Assembly (NCBI GenBank): GCA_002343455.1
Contig: DDSR01000210.1
Coordinates: forward strand, 1 to 14,837
DNA: 14,837 nt
Source of the DNA: Deltaproteobacteria bacterium UBA2385
GTDB lineage: Bacteria; Myxococcota_A; UBA796; UBA2385
Direction of reading: 5' to 3'
Shown: one piece after another, positions 1 to 6,199 of the stretch
Layout of the letters: each line of letters opens with the position of its first letter
Numbering within the stretch: the first letter of the stretch is position 1
Position numbers and translations under genes: made by a program
The notes under the pieces: generated by a model
The model's database searches: none
Told to the model about the DNA's origin: nothing
The model's input: only the letters and a program-made list of their open reading frames with translations

Positions 1-4
1 CTCC

Positions 5-388
5 ATGCCGCCCCCGATCCCCGCCCCCCTCCGCCGCGCCGTCCGGGCCCAGCTCCGCCCCACGGTCCGCCAGCTCGCCGCCGACCTCAGCCTGGTCGAC
101 GAACCCGAGCCCGAGCTGGTCGACCAGGCCGGAGAGGCCCTGCTGCGGCGCATCGGCGGCATGGCGCCGCACCTGGGCATCGGCATGGCCGGCCTGACCC
201 TGGTCTTCGATCTCAGCTGCCTGAGCGCGGGTGGGCGCTACGCCTCCCTCGACCCCGACGCCCGCGCCCGGATTGTCGAGCGCTGGCGAGCCCTGCCCGG
301 ACCGCTGGCCAACTGGGCGCTGTTCTACGAGAAGATGGGCGCCTTCTCCTACTGGTCCGTACTCGAAGCGAGGGACGGCCATGACTGA
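5..388 (+). CDS. Small companion subunit of GMC oxidoreductase (gluconate 2-dehydrogenase subunit 3-like)
   Basis: A 127-residue protein with no signal peptide or membrane segment. It is mostly helical and ends with a pattern of Leu-rich helix, 'YASLDPDARARIVERW' (about residues 79-94), then 'FYEKMGAFSYWSV' (about 108-120). I recognise this as the pattern that comes before bacterial GMC oxidoreductases, either fused to them or as a separate small subunit: a rFxxLsxeeRxxxLxxW stretch followed by a short helix ending in a Tyr/Phe-rich segment. Its stop codon lies 8 bp inside the GMC gene (ATG at 381), so the two are probably translated together and may form a complex. The role is inferred: folding, or helping electron transfer or anchoring of the FAD subunit. 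The ATG sits at the window edge, so no ribosome binding site can be checked and the true start could lie further upstream. The family call is moderate; the coding call is strong. Confidence 0.7.
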   Translation: MPPPIPAPLRRAVRAQLRPTVRQLAADLSLVDEPEPELVDQAGEALLRRIGGMAPHLGIGMAGLTLVFDLSCLSAGGRYASLDPDARARIVERWRALPGPLANWALFYEKMGAFSYWSVLEARDGHD

Positions 389-1826
389 GCTGTCCTGCGA
401 GGTGCTGATCATCGGCTCCGGCCCCGGCGGCGCCACCACCGCCGCCCTGCTGGCCGAGGCCGGCCGCGACGTGCTGATCGTCGAGGAGGGCCCCGATCTG
501 ACCATCGACAGCGCCCCCTCCTACTCGATGGCCGAGCTGGACCAGAAGTACCGAAACGGAGGGCTGAACACCTCCTTCGGGCGCACCCCCGTCACCTACA
601 TCGAGGGCCGCTGCGTCGGCGGGGCCAGCGAGATCAACGCCGCGCTCTACCATCGTCCTCACGAGGGCACGCTGGAGGACTGGCGCCGGGAGTACCAGAT
701 CGCCGACTTCGGCTTGCAGGCGCTGATCCCCGAGTTTCAGCAGATCGAGCGGGAGATGAGCGTCAGCCGCCGGGCCGACGGGCTCTCGCCCTCCAGCCAG
801 ACCTTGATCCAGGGGGCCGACAAGCTCGGCTGGAAGCACGCCGAGATCGAGCGCTTCTGGAAGTACGAGGGGGCGCCGGCTGGACAGATCGATCGCGGCC
901 GCAGACAGTCGATGACCGAGACCCTGATCCCTCGCGCGCGGGCCGCCGGGGCGCGGCTGGTCCCCGACACCCGGGTCCTGCGGCTGGTGATGAACGGTCC
1001 GCGGGCGGTCGAGGCCCACGCCCAAGGCCCGGACCGCAAGCGCGTCCGGATCCGCTTCGAGCAGCTCGTCCTGGCCGCCGGCGCCGTCCAGACCCCCGTC
1101 CTGCTGCGCCGCAGCGGGATCCGCCGCAACATCGGCGACGCCCTGCGCCTGCACCCGATGATGCGGGTGGCGGCCCGCTTCGACCACCGGGTCAACGACC
1201 CCGCCTTCGGCGTGCCCGTCCAGCAGGTTGAACAGTTCAAGCCGGCCCTGACCCTGGGCTGCAGCCACAGCAGCCCGCCCCACATCGCCCTCTGGCTGGG
1301 CCGGCAGGTGCCCGAGCGCCAGCGCATCATGGCCGAGTGGCAGAACGTCGCCGTCTTCTACGTCGCCGTCCAGGGCGAGGGCCGCGGCACCGTTCGCGCC
1401 CTGCCCGGCCTGGGCGAGCCCCTGGTCCGATACGAGAACACCGACCGCGATCACCGCCTGCTGGGCGAGGGCCTGCACCACCTCGGCCGCCTGCTCTTCG
1501 AGGCCGGGGCGCTGCAGATCATGAGCCCGGTCGACGGCGAAGCTCCGATCAACACTCCGACCGGCCTCCCCCGCCTGCTGGATCTGCCCCACAAGGGCAT
1601 CGCCGTCTCGACCATCCACCTCTTCAGCAGCCTGCCCATGGGCGAAGACCGCGAGCGCTGCGCGGTGGACAGCTACGGTCGCCTGCACAGCTACGAGAAT
1701 GTGCGCGTGCATGACGCCAGCATCCTGCCGACCTCGCCGGGGGTGAACCCGCAGGGGACGATCATGGCCATCGTGCGACGCAACACGCGGCAGATGCTGG
1801 CCGGAGGTGGTAGGCTTCGCTCCTGA
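381..1826 (+). CDS. FAD-dependent GMC family oxidoreductase
   Basis: A 481-residue glucose-methanol-choline family flavoenzyme, expected to oxidise an alcohol, sterol or sugar hydroxyl with FAD. Seen in the sequence: the N-terminal Rossmann motif GSGPGG (about residues 12-17) with the ribose-binding acidic pair in 'IVEEGP' (about 33-38); the second GMC signature region 'GRCVGGASEIN' (about 78-88); and the C-terminal GMC block with His413 in 'HLFSSLPMG', 'VHDASILPTSPGVNPQGT' and Asn456, which matches the His/Asn catalytic pair of the family. No Tat or Sec signal is present, so a cytoplasmic location is likely. The start at 381 is chosen because it puts Met four to six residues before the first beta strand, and it overlaps the upstream small-subunit stop by 8 bp. 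An in-frame extension to 231 would run antiparallel to sense through the upstream gene and has no family match. The substrate cannot be read from the sequence. Long-chain alcohol or cholesterol oxidase-like enzymes are the closest patterns I know. Confidence 0.92.
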   Translation: MTELSCEVLIIGSGPGGATTAALLAEAGRDVLIVEEGPDLTIDSAPSYSMAELDQKYRNGGLNTSFGRTPVTYIEGRCVGGASEINAALYHRPHEGTLEDWRREYQIADFGLQALIPEFQQIEREMSVSRRADGLSPSSQTLIQGADKLGWKHAEIERFWKYEGAPAGQIDRGRRQSMTETLIPRARAAGARLVPDTRVLRLVMNGPRAVEAHAQGPDRKRVRIRFEQLVLAAGAVQTPVLLRRSGIRRNIGDALRLHPMMRVAARFDHRVNDPAFGVPVQQVEQFKPALTLGCSHSSPPHIALWLGRQVPERQRIMAEWQNVAVFYVAVQGEGRGTVRALPGLGEPLVRYENTDRDHRLLGEGLHHLGRLLFEAGALQIMSPVDGEAPINTPTGLPRLLDLPHKGIAVSTIHLFSSLPMGEDRERCAVDSYGRLHSYENVRVHDASILPTSPGVNPQGTIMAIVRRNTRQMLAGGGRLRS

Positions 1827-1837
1827 GCCCCAGGAGC
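1819..1837 (+). promoter_or_regulatory. Stop-spanning hairpin that sequesters the next gene's Shine-Dalgarno
   Basis: GCTCCTG (1819-1825), loop AGCCC (1826-1830), CAGGAGC (1831-1837) form a perfect 7-bp stem. The 5' arm contains most of the GMC stop codon (TGA, 1824-1826). The 3' arm contains AGGAG (1832-1836), the only Shine-Dalgarno for the ATG at 1842, five bases away. A ribosome finishing the GMC gene would open the stem and expose the site, which is the classic geometry for translational coupling. The pairing is seen directly; the coupling is inferred. Confidence 0.5.
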
Positions 1838-1841
1838 AGCG

Positions 1842-3446
1842 ATGGACGATCAAGACTTCGACCCTGTCCAGGAGGAGGCCGAGGACCGCGACTTCCTGGC
1901 TCGCCAGAAGCGCACGCACGACGAGCGCGCCGCCGCGCTCGATGCGCGGCAGGGCATCCTCCGCCTGAGCGAGCGCCCTCGCAAGGAGCTGATCGAGTCG
2001 GTCAAGCGCTCGATCCCCGGCTCCCGCGACGCCCACCGCCTGTTCGACCTCGTCATCGAGCGCCTGGGTGAGCGGGCCGAGCTGGACGTCTGGTCGGCCC
2101 CCTTCGAGCGCTGCCTGCTGCTGCGCGAGGAGGGGCGGCCCGGCTGGTACCTGCCGCAGCGCCTGATCACCATGGTCGACGAGCAGGTCCAGCCGAGCAG
2201 CGGCGGCATCGGCTTCACCCTGCAGGTCCCCCCTCGCCTGCAGCGACGCATGGACCGGATGAAGGAGTGGGAGGCCGCTGAGGCCGCCCCCAAGGCCAAG
2301 GAGGAGGCCGCGCCGCTGAGCCTCTCGCCCGGTGGGCAGCCCGGGCGGCTCCGCGTGCAGGAGGGCTCCTCCTCGATGGAGATCGTCTACGACGAGCGCG
2401 GCGCCATCAAGGAGACCAGCACCAGCATGGGCGACTTCCACGGCTACGGGGACTGGCGCAGAGACCCCTTCTCGCTGGACACCCTGGCCCGCCCCCCTCA
2501 GCCTCCGCCCATCTCGATCCTGCTGGACCCCTCCCTCCAGCCCGAGGGGATCCCGCTGGACCGGCTGGCCGAGCTGGTCTGCGCGGTGGACCTCGCCGCT
2601 CGCAACGCCGGCCGGGTCTGGATGCCCTGCCCGCAGCCGGGGACCGTCACCGGCTCCTGGCGGCGCGGCCTGCAGAGCCTGAGGGAGGCCGAGTGGCGCG
2701 GCGAGGTGGGCGAGCAGGGCGGCTGGGTGGTGATCGACGGCTGGAACGGCACCGCCCTGGTGGTGGGCCCCGACCGGGACCAGGCCTTCGCCGCCTGGCA
2801 GGAGGAGGTCCGCGCGCTCCAGCCCCTGCCCCCGGTCCCGCCGCCCGTCCGGGAGCTCCCCGAGCCCGAGCCCGAGCCCGAGCCGCCGGAGTCCCCCCCT
2901 GACGAGGACGTCATGATCGCCAGCACCGGCCTGATCGAATTCCGCGTCGTGCCCCCGGTGGACATCCCCTGGCCCGCCCCGCGCCCGGAGAACGTCGCCG
3001 CCGTCGCCTTGCCCTTGCCCGCCCTGCCCGGGCTGCCCCCCTTCCTGGCCCGGCAGGGCTTCTCGCGGGCCCTGCGCTTGTGGGGCGAGCACGGCGAGGT
3101 CGGCTTCACCTTCCTGCGCGAAGAGTCCGACGGCCTGCTGCTGGTGGGCGACGACGCCGTCGAGCCCATCGAGGCCCTCGGCTTCGCGCACCTGGAGCAG
3201 GAGATGGACCGCATCGCCGCCGAGGTCCGCGAGAGCCTGCGCTCCTTCCCGCGGGGCAGCCCCGACGAAGAGCTGCGCTACTCCACGGTGATCCAGAGCT
3301 ACCTGGCCTGGGACTGGCTCGGCCGGAGCCCGGAGATCGGCGGCGCCGGGACCTCCTGGAGCGAGCGCTTCAGCTTCCAGGGCCTGGGCCCGGACGCTCG
3401 CCACAAGGTGATCCGCGTCCGGTTCCGCAGCTCGCTGGCCCCCTGA
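1842..3446 (+). CDS. Orphan 534-residue cytoplasmic protein, function unknown
   Basis: I do not recognise a family. The protein has no signal peptide or transmembrane helix. Visible parts: an acidic, charged N-terminus (about 1-60, rich in Asp, Glu and Arg, likely helical); a first globular segment (about 60-140, including 'RLGERAELDVWSAPFERCLL'); an Ala/Lys/Glu-rich linker (about 140-165); a second globular segment (about 165-325) with 'GWVVIDGWNGTALVVGPD'; a Pro/Glu linker with an EPEPEPEP run (about 333-360); and a C-terminal segment (about 360-534) with 'VGFTFLREESDGLLLVGDD' and 'WDWLGRSPEIGGAGTSW'. The segments 'WVVIDGWNGTALVVGPD' and 'GFTFLREESDGLLLVGDD' look loosely alike and may be two copies of a small beta fold. 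The coding call is supported by C/G-ending third positions throughout, an AGGAG five bases before the ATG, and tight spacing (15 bp) to the GMC gene. Co-expression with the GMC enzyme is likely. Confidence 0.8.
   Translation: MDDQDFDPVQEEAEDRDFLARQKRTHDERAAALDARQGILRLSERPRKELIESVKRSIPGSRDAHRLFDLVIERLGERAELDVWSAPFERCLLLREEGRPGWYLPQRLITMVDEQVQPSSGGIGFTLQVPPRLQRRMDRMKEWEAAEAAPKAKEEAAPLSLSPGGQPGRLRVQEGSSSMEIVYDERGAIKETSTSMGDFHGYGDWRRDPFSLDTLARPPQPPPISILLDPSLQPEGIPLDRLAELVCAVDLAARNAGRVWMPCPQPGTVTGSWRRGLQSLREAEWRGEVGEQGGWVVIDGWNGTALVVGPDRDQAFAAWQEEVRALQPLPPVPPPVRELPEPEPEPEPPESPPDEDVMIASTGLIEFRVVPPVDIPWPAPRPENVAAVALPLPALPGLPPFLARQGFSRALRLWGEHGEVGFTFLREESDGLLLVGDDAVEPIEALGFAHLEQEMDRIAAEVRESLRSFPRGSPDEELRYSTVIQSYLAWDWLGRSPEIGGAGTSWSERFSFQGLGPDARHKVIRVRFRSSLAP
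2862..2885 (+). repeat. Short GAGCCC hexamer tandem repeat
   Basis: Three perfect GAGCCC units (2862-2879) and one GAGCCG (2880-2885) encode alternating Glu-Pro in the linker of the orphan protein. An in-frame hexamer repeat of this kind can change copy number by slippage without shifting the frame, so linker length may vary between strains. Confidence 0.7.
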
Positions 3447-3462
3447 AGCGTCCCCTTCTCGC

Positions 3463-3490
3463 TTTACATCGCCGCTCAGGGCGCTAAGCT
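3463..3490 (+). promoter_or_regulatory. Candidate sigma70-type promoter for the HMA gene
   Basis: TTTACA (3463-3468), a 16-bp spacer and GCTAAGCT (3483-3490; the -10 would be TAAGCT at 3485-3490) lie in the 73-bp gap before the HMA gene. The -35 matches TTGACA at five of six positions, but the -10 matches TATAAT only at three. GCTAnnnT recurs before other genes in this window, which raises its credibility. A start near 3497 would give a short leader of about 23 nt containing the Shine-Dalgarno. Confidence 0.4.
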
Positions 3491-3507
3491 AGCCGGGCAC
3501 CCCCAAC

Positions 3508-3514
3508 GAAGGAG
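3508..3514 (+). promoter_or_regulatory. Strong Shine-Dalgarno of the HMA gene
   Basis: GAAGGAG at 3508-3514 lies five bases before the ATG at 3520. It is the best ribosome binding site in the window and fixes the start, which also begins the signal peptide. Confidence 0.7.
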
Positions 3515-3519
3515 CCTCC

Positions 3520-3858
3520 ATGCTTCGTTCCCTGTCTCTCGCCGCCCTCCTCGCCTTCTCCGTGCCGGCCCTGGCCTGCCCGATGGCCGACGCCGCCGCC
3601 TACAAGGCCGCCGTGCAGCAGGTCGACGCCGCCGCCGGCACCAAGGTCAGCATCGCCATCACCGGCCTGAAGGACGGCGACTGCTCGTCCAAGGTCGCCG
3701 CCATGCTCAAGCAGGTGGACGGCGTGGTCGACGCCGCCGTGGACTACCAGTCCGGCACGACCCGCGTGGCCTTCGACGCCAGCAAGACCAGCACCGACAA
3801 GCTCGTCACCGCCATCGCGGCGGCCGGCTACACGGCCAAGGTCGACACGTCCAGCTAG
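3520..3858 (+). CDS. Secreted HMA-fold (MerP-like) protein with a degenerate metal site
   Basis: A 112-residue protein. Residues 1-19 form a Sec signal peptide (Arg3, hydrophobic core LSLAALLAFSVP, 'ALA' before Cys20), giving a mature protein that starts CPM and should be periplasmic. It could conceivably be a lipoprotein, but the residues before Cys20 are a poor lipobox. Residues about 42-108 fit the heavy-metal-associated fold: 'VSIAITGL', the metal loop, 'VAAMLKQVDGVVDAAVDY', 'TTRVAFD', 'LVTAIAAAGY'. In the usual loop GMxCxxC, this protein has G53-D54-C55-S56-S57-K58: the first Cys is kept and the second is replaced by Lys. Binding of Cu(I) or Hg(II) by a Cys pair is therefore unlikely unless Cys20 supplies the second thiolate. 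The gene stands alone, with no copper ATPase or mercury gene nearby. Fold call is strong; function is open. Confidence 0.85.
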   Translation: MLRSLSLAALLAFSVPALACPMADAAAYKAAVQQVDAAAGTKVSIAITGLKDGDCSSKVAAMLKQVDGVVDAAVDYQSGTTRVAFDASKTSTDKLVTAIAAAGYTAKVDTSS

Positions 3859-4208
3859 GCGTCGTCCCCTGCGCCCGCGACGATCTCGTTGCGGGCGCGG
3901 GTGGCGTCCTCCCGCAGCCTCGCGGCGGCGGCCTGAAGCTCCGGAGACAGGTTTTCGACCTTCTCCGGAGCGTTCTCGTTCAGGATGTGGCGCCAGGCCC
4001 GCTCCACCTCGAAGCGCGAGGCCCCCTCGCTGAGGCCGAGCACCTCGAAGGGGCTGCGCTCGAAGGCGATCAGCTTGGGGCCGCGCTCTTCGGGCTCGGG
4101 CTGCACGCCGGAGTCCAGCCAGGCGCCCAGGCGCCTCAGCAGCGGCCAGAAGAGCCAGGCGAGGCCCGCCAGGATGGCGAGCACGACGACGATGCGGATC
4201 AGTCCCAT
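3855..4208 (-). CDS. Membrane-anchored J-domain-like protein lacking HPD
   Basis: A 117-residue protein. Residues 3-24 are a single hydrophobic helix (LIRIVVVLAILAGLAWLFWP), followed by a short basic/Pro-Glu linker and a C-terminal domain (about 51-110). This opens with 'SPFEVLGLSEGASRFEVERAWRHIL' and ends 'LQAAAARLREDATRARNEI'. The order matches a J domain: the 'hhxxLGls..as..eI..AYR.l' helix I-II and the terminal 'A...a...I..Ay..L' helix. The HPD tripeptide that stimulates DnaK is replaced by N79-A80-P81-E82-K83-V84, so a Hsp70 co-chaperone function is unlikely in the ordinary sense. Its stop overlaps the HMA stop by 4 bp (convergent). It follows the SRPBCC gene after a 23-bp gap, and a TAGAGT hexamer stands six bases before its ATG with no Shine-Dalgarno. 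The cytoplasmic domain probably sits at the inner membrane. The partner is unknown. Confidence 0.75.
   Translation of the reverse strand: MGLIRIVVVLAILAGLAWLFWPLLRRLGAWLDSGVQPEPEERGPKLIAFERSPFEVLGLSEGASRFEVERAWRHILNENAPEKVENLSPELQAAAARLREDATRARNEIVAGAGDDA
3868..3901. terminator. Long GC-rich hairpin between convergent genes, candidate bidirectional terminator
   Basis: The stem pairs GCGCCCGC (3871-3878) with GCGGGCGC (3891-3898). It continues inward through a G-T wobble and ACGA (3880-3883) with TCGT (3886-3889), and outward through a T-G wobble and CC with GG (3868-3869, 3900-3901). It begins 9 bp after the HMA stop codon and lies inside the last codons of the convergent J-like gene, encoding its TRARNEIV tail. 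There is no T-tract on either strand, so a classical intrinsic terminator is not proven. A role in slowing convergent polymerases or protecting the 3' end of the HMA transcript is plausible. Confidence 0.4.
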
Positions 4209-4220
4209 CCCGACACTCTA
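4206..4220 (-). promoter_or_regulatory. TAGAGT hexamer six bases before an ATG, candidate leaderless promoter
   Basis: Read on the minus strand, AATAGAGT is followed by gtcggg and the ATG of the J-like gene. There is no Shine-Dalgarno. A -10 element with a six-base gap puts the transcription start at or next to the ATG. No convincing -35 is visible. Confidence 0.4.
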
Positions 4221-4231
4221 TTGCGGCGGGC

Positions 4232-4630
4232 CTAGACCAACTGCCCGATCGTCGTCATCCGCGGAAAGTAGAACTGGCTCCAGGCCTGTCGGAACATGCC
4301 CACCATGGGGCTGGGGATGTGGGCATGCACCACCCGGATGGAGCAGCCGCGGACCCGCTCCTCGAAGGTCAGCTCCAGGCGCGTGTCGTCCATGTCCGGG
4401 GTGAAGTCCTCGGTCCGCCAGGTCTGCGCGATGACCTTGGGCCGGTCGAGGTAGACGAACTCGCCCACCACCGAGCCTCCCCAGAGGCTGTAGGCCCCGC
4501 CCACCCGTGGGTCGATCAGCGCCGGGGCCTGGGCCAGCAGGCTGTGCTTGTGGCTGTCCATCCAGGTGTCCCAGACGAGCTGCGGCTTTACGAAGAGGTC
4601 GACAGAGAGCTCGATGGACTGCAGGCGCAT
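4232..4630 (-). CDS. SRPBCC (START/AHSA1-like) domain protein
   Basis: A 132-residue single-domain protein. The N-terminal strand 'SIELSVDLFVKPQLVWDTWMD' (about 5-25), the turn 'DPRVGGAYSLWGGSVVGEFVYLDRPKVIAQTWRTEDF' (about 40-77), the strand 'TRLELTFEER' (about 83-92) and the terminal helix after 'HIPSPMVGMFRQAWSQFYF' match SRPBCC/AHSA1 proteins: a beta grip with a hydrophobic pocket closed by a long C-terminal helix. Such proteins bind small hydrophobic ligands or act as toxin/antitoxin-like or stress proteins; the ligand here cannot be told. The start is supported by AGGAG (minus strand, about 4637-4641) seven bases before the ATG. The terminal helix is short: the protein stops at 'GQLV' while family members often run 10-20 residues longer. 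It is first in a two-gene minus-strand unit with the J-like gene and divergent from the ABC1 kinase gene, sharing a 100-bp gap. Confidence 0.85.
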   Translation of the reverse strand: MRLQSIELSVDLFVKPQLVWDTWMDSHKHSLLAQAPALIDPRVGGAYSLWGGSVVGEFVYLDRPKVIAQTWRTEDFTPDMDDTRLELTFEERVRGCSIRVVHAHIPSPMVGMFRQAWSQFYFPRMTTIGQLV

Positions 4631-4730
4631 GGCGGACTCCTCTTTCCCGATCTAACCCCAGCAGCCGCCACGCCGCAGGTCGACCCGCCCCCTTGAGCCG
4701 GGTAGAGCAGGGGGTCTGGAAGGAAGTCCC

Positions 4731-6026
4731 ATGTCGCGCGTGCCCACCGGTCGCCTCCGTCGCCTCGCGAACCTGGCCAAGACCAGCGCGACCACCGGCG
4801 TCGCCCTGCTGCGGCACGCCGACGACGTGGCCTCCAAGGTCGAGAAGACGACCGAGGTGCTCAGCAACATGCGCGGCATGGCCACCAAGGTGGGCCAGAT
4901 GGCCAGCTATGTCGACGGCATCGTGCCCGATCAGCACCGCATGGTCTTCGAGAAGAGCATGGCCAAGCTGCAGAGCAAGGCCCAGACCTCGACCGCCTCC
5001 GACATCCGTGCGGTCGTGGAAGAGGACCTGGGCGGCTCGATCAGCTCGCTCTTCGCCGAGTGGCAGGACGAGCCCATCGCCAGCGCCTCCATCGGCCAGG
5101 TGCACCGCGCCCGGCTGCTCGACGGGCGGGCCGTCGCCGTCAAGGTCCAGCACCCCGGCATCGGCGAGGCCCTCGAAGCCGACCTCGACAACGGCGTCGT
5201 GGTCAAGATGGCCGTCGACATGTTCGGCATGCGCCGGCTCGAGGCCAACCGCTTCCACCAGGAGATCCGCCAGCGCTTCCTCGAAGAGCTGGACTACCGC
5301 CTCGAAGCCCGCCGCCAGGACGAGTTCCGCCTCCTGCACCTCGAAGACCCCGACATCCGCATCCCCCAGGTCTTCCTGGAGCGCACCGCCGAGCGCGTCC
5401 TGACCACCGAGTTCGTCGAGGGCCGCCCCTACGCCGTCGTCATGCACGCCCGCGAGGGCGCCCGCGCCCGCTACGCCGAGACCCTCTGGCGCTTCGTCTA
5501 CGGCTCGATGGTCCTGGGCGGCTGGTTCAACGCCGACCCGCACCCCGGCAACTACCTCTTTGGCGAGGACGGCCACATCACCTTCCTCGACTTCGGCTGC
5601 GTCGAGCAGATCCCCGTCGAGCGCCGCCGCCAGGTCGTCTCCATGCACCGCGCCGCCGCCGTCGGCGACTGGGACTCCCTCAACAAGGCCGGCGCCGCCC
5701 TCCTCCAGACCCAGGGAGGCGCCTACGAAGAGCGCGCCCTCGCCTACCTGCGCGAGATCCTGCGCCCCGTCAGCGAGTCCCCCTTCCGCCTCAGCCCCGA
5801 GTACGTCCGCAACGTCGTCCAGATGTTCAAGGCCAACTTCAAGGACTTCGGCAAGGGCGAGGCCGGCGACGGCTTCGTCGCCCTGCCTCCCGGGATGATC
5901 TTCCTGAACCGGCTGCAGTTCGGGTTCTACAGCATCCTGGCGCGGTTGAACGCTCCGGTGGACTACCGGGATGTCGAGGCGAAGTTCATGCATCGGTGGG
6001 ATGAGATGCCGGAGAGTCGGGGGTAG
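4731..6026 (+). CDS. ABC1/UbiB family atypical kinase (AarF domain)
   Basis: A 431-residue UbiB/ADCK-type protein. Seen: the inhibitory KxGQ motif (K53-V-G-Q56, 'ATKVGQMASY'), the Ala-rich nucleotide loop 'ASASIGQVHRA' (about 117-127) that replaces the Gly-rich loop, Lys138 in 'VAVKVQHPG', the Glu of 'EELDYRLEA' (186-193), the catalytic loop 'ADPHPGN' (268-274) and DFG (287-289). All family-defining residues are kept, so an active ATPase/kinase-like fold is expected. No C-terminal transmembrane pair is present, unlike E. coli UbiB, which makes it closer to the soluble AarF-domain proteins. The family supports quinone or other isoprenoid lipid metabolism; no ubiquinone or menaquinone gene lies nearby, so the target lipid is not shown. 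The start has GAAGGAAG at 4719-4726, just before the ATG. The last 28 codons switch from C-ending to G-ending (see findings). Confidence 0.95.
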   Translation: MSRVPTGRLRRLANLAKTSATTGVALLRHADDVASKVEKTTEVLSNMRGMATKVGQMASYVDGIVPDQHRMVFEKSMAKLQSKAQTSTASDIRAVVEEDLGGSISSLFAEWQDEPIASASIGQVHRARLLDGRAVAVKVQHPGIGEALEADLDNGVVVKMAVDMFGMRRLEANRFHQEIRQRFLEELDYRLEARRQDEFRLLHLEDPDIRIPQVFLERTAERVLTTEFVEGRPYAVVMHAREGARARYAETLWRFVYGSMVLGGWFNADPHPGNYLFGEDGHITFLDFGCVEQIPVERRRQVVSMHRAAAVGDWDSLNKAGAALLQTQGGAYEERALAYLREILRPVSESPFRLSPEYVRNVVQMFKANFKDFGKGEAGDGFVALPPGMIFLNRLQFGFYSILARLNAPVDYRDVEAKFMHRWDEMPESRG

Positions 6027-6113
6027 CGAGGATGTACTGTCCCACGGGGAGAGAATGCGTTCGACGTGCCCATTCAGATCTTACAATCACCGCCACTTCA
6101 ATGAACGGTCCAC

Positions 6114-6173
6114 CGGGCGCGACAAATCGCGCCCCTACACGTTGCATCGTAGGGGCGCGATTCATCGCGCCCG
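6114..6173. repeat. Nested palindromic repeat of the GTAGGGGCG...CGCCCCTAC type
   Basis: Two 25-bp arms (6114-6138 and 6149-6173) are reverse complements at 23 of 25 positions, separated by 10 bp. Each arm is itself a hairpin: GGGCGCGA, a 4-base loop, TCGCGCCC (6115-6134 and 6153-6172). The inner ends read CCCCTAC and GTAGGGG. From memory, palindromes starting GTAGGGGCG are scattered through genomes of several phyla as small intergenic repeats, some thought to be mobilised by REP-associated tyrosine transposases. I cannot count copies from one window. As it lies between two convergent genes, it could also stop transcription from both sides. Confidence 0.75.
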
Positions 6174-6199
6174 AGCCCGTCCCCGGCTGCTCGCGCATC

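Noticed and set aside
213..3404. A 1063-residue open frame on the minus strand, opposite the GMC and orphan genes
   Set aside because: It is antisense to two genes with clear coding signals. Its protein is a low-complexity mix of Gly, Ala, Leu, Asp, Arg and Gln typical of the reverse frame of GC-rich genes, with no domain.
4218..5993. A 591-residue minus-strand open frame opposite the ABC1 kinase
   Set aside because: The opposite strand carries an intact kinase with all family motifs, and this frame also runs out of frame through the SRPBCC gene.
6114..6173. CRISPR array or IS element
   Set aside because: There is only one pair of inverted arms, no repeated units with unique spacers, no transposase gene and no visible target duplication.
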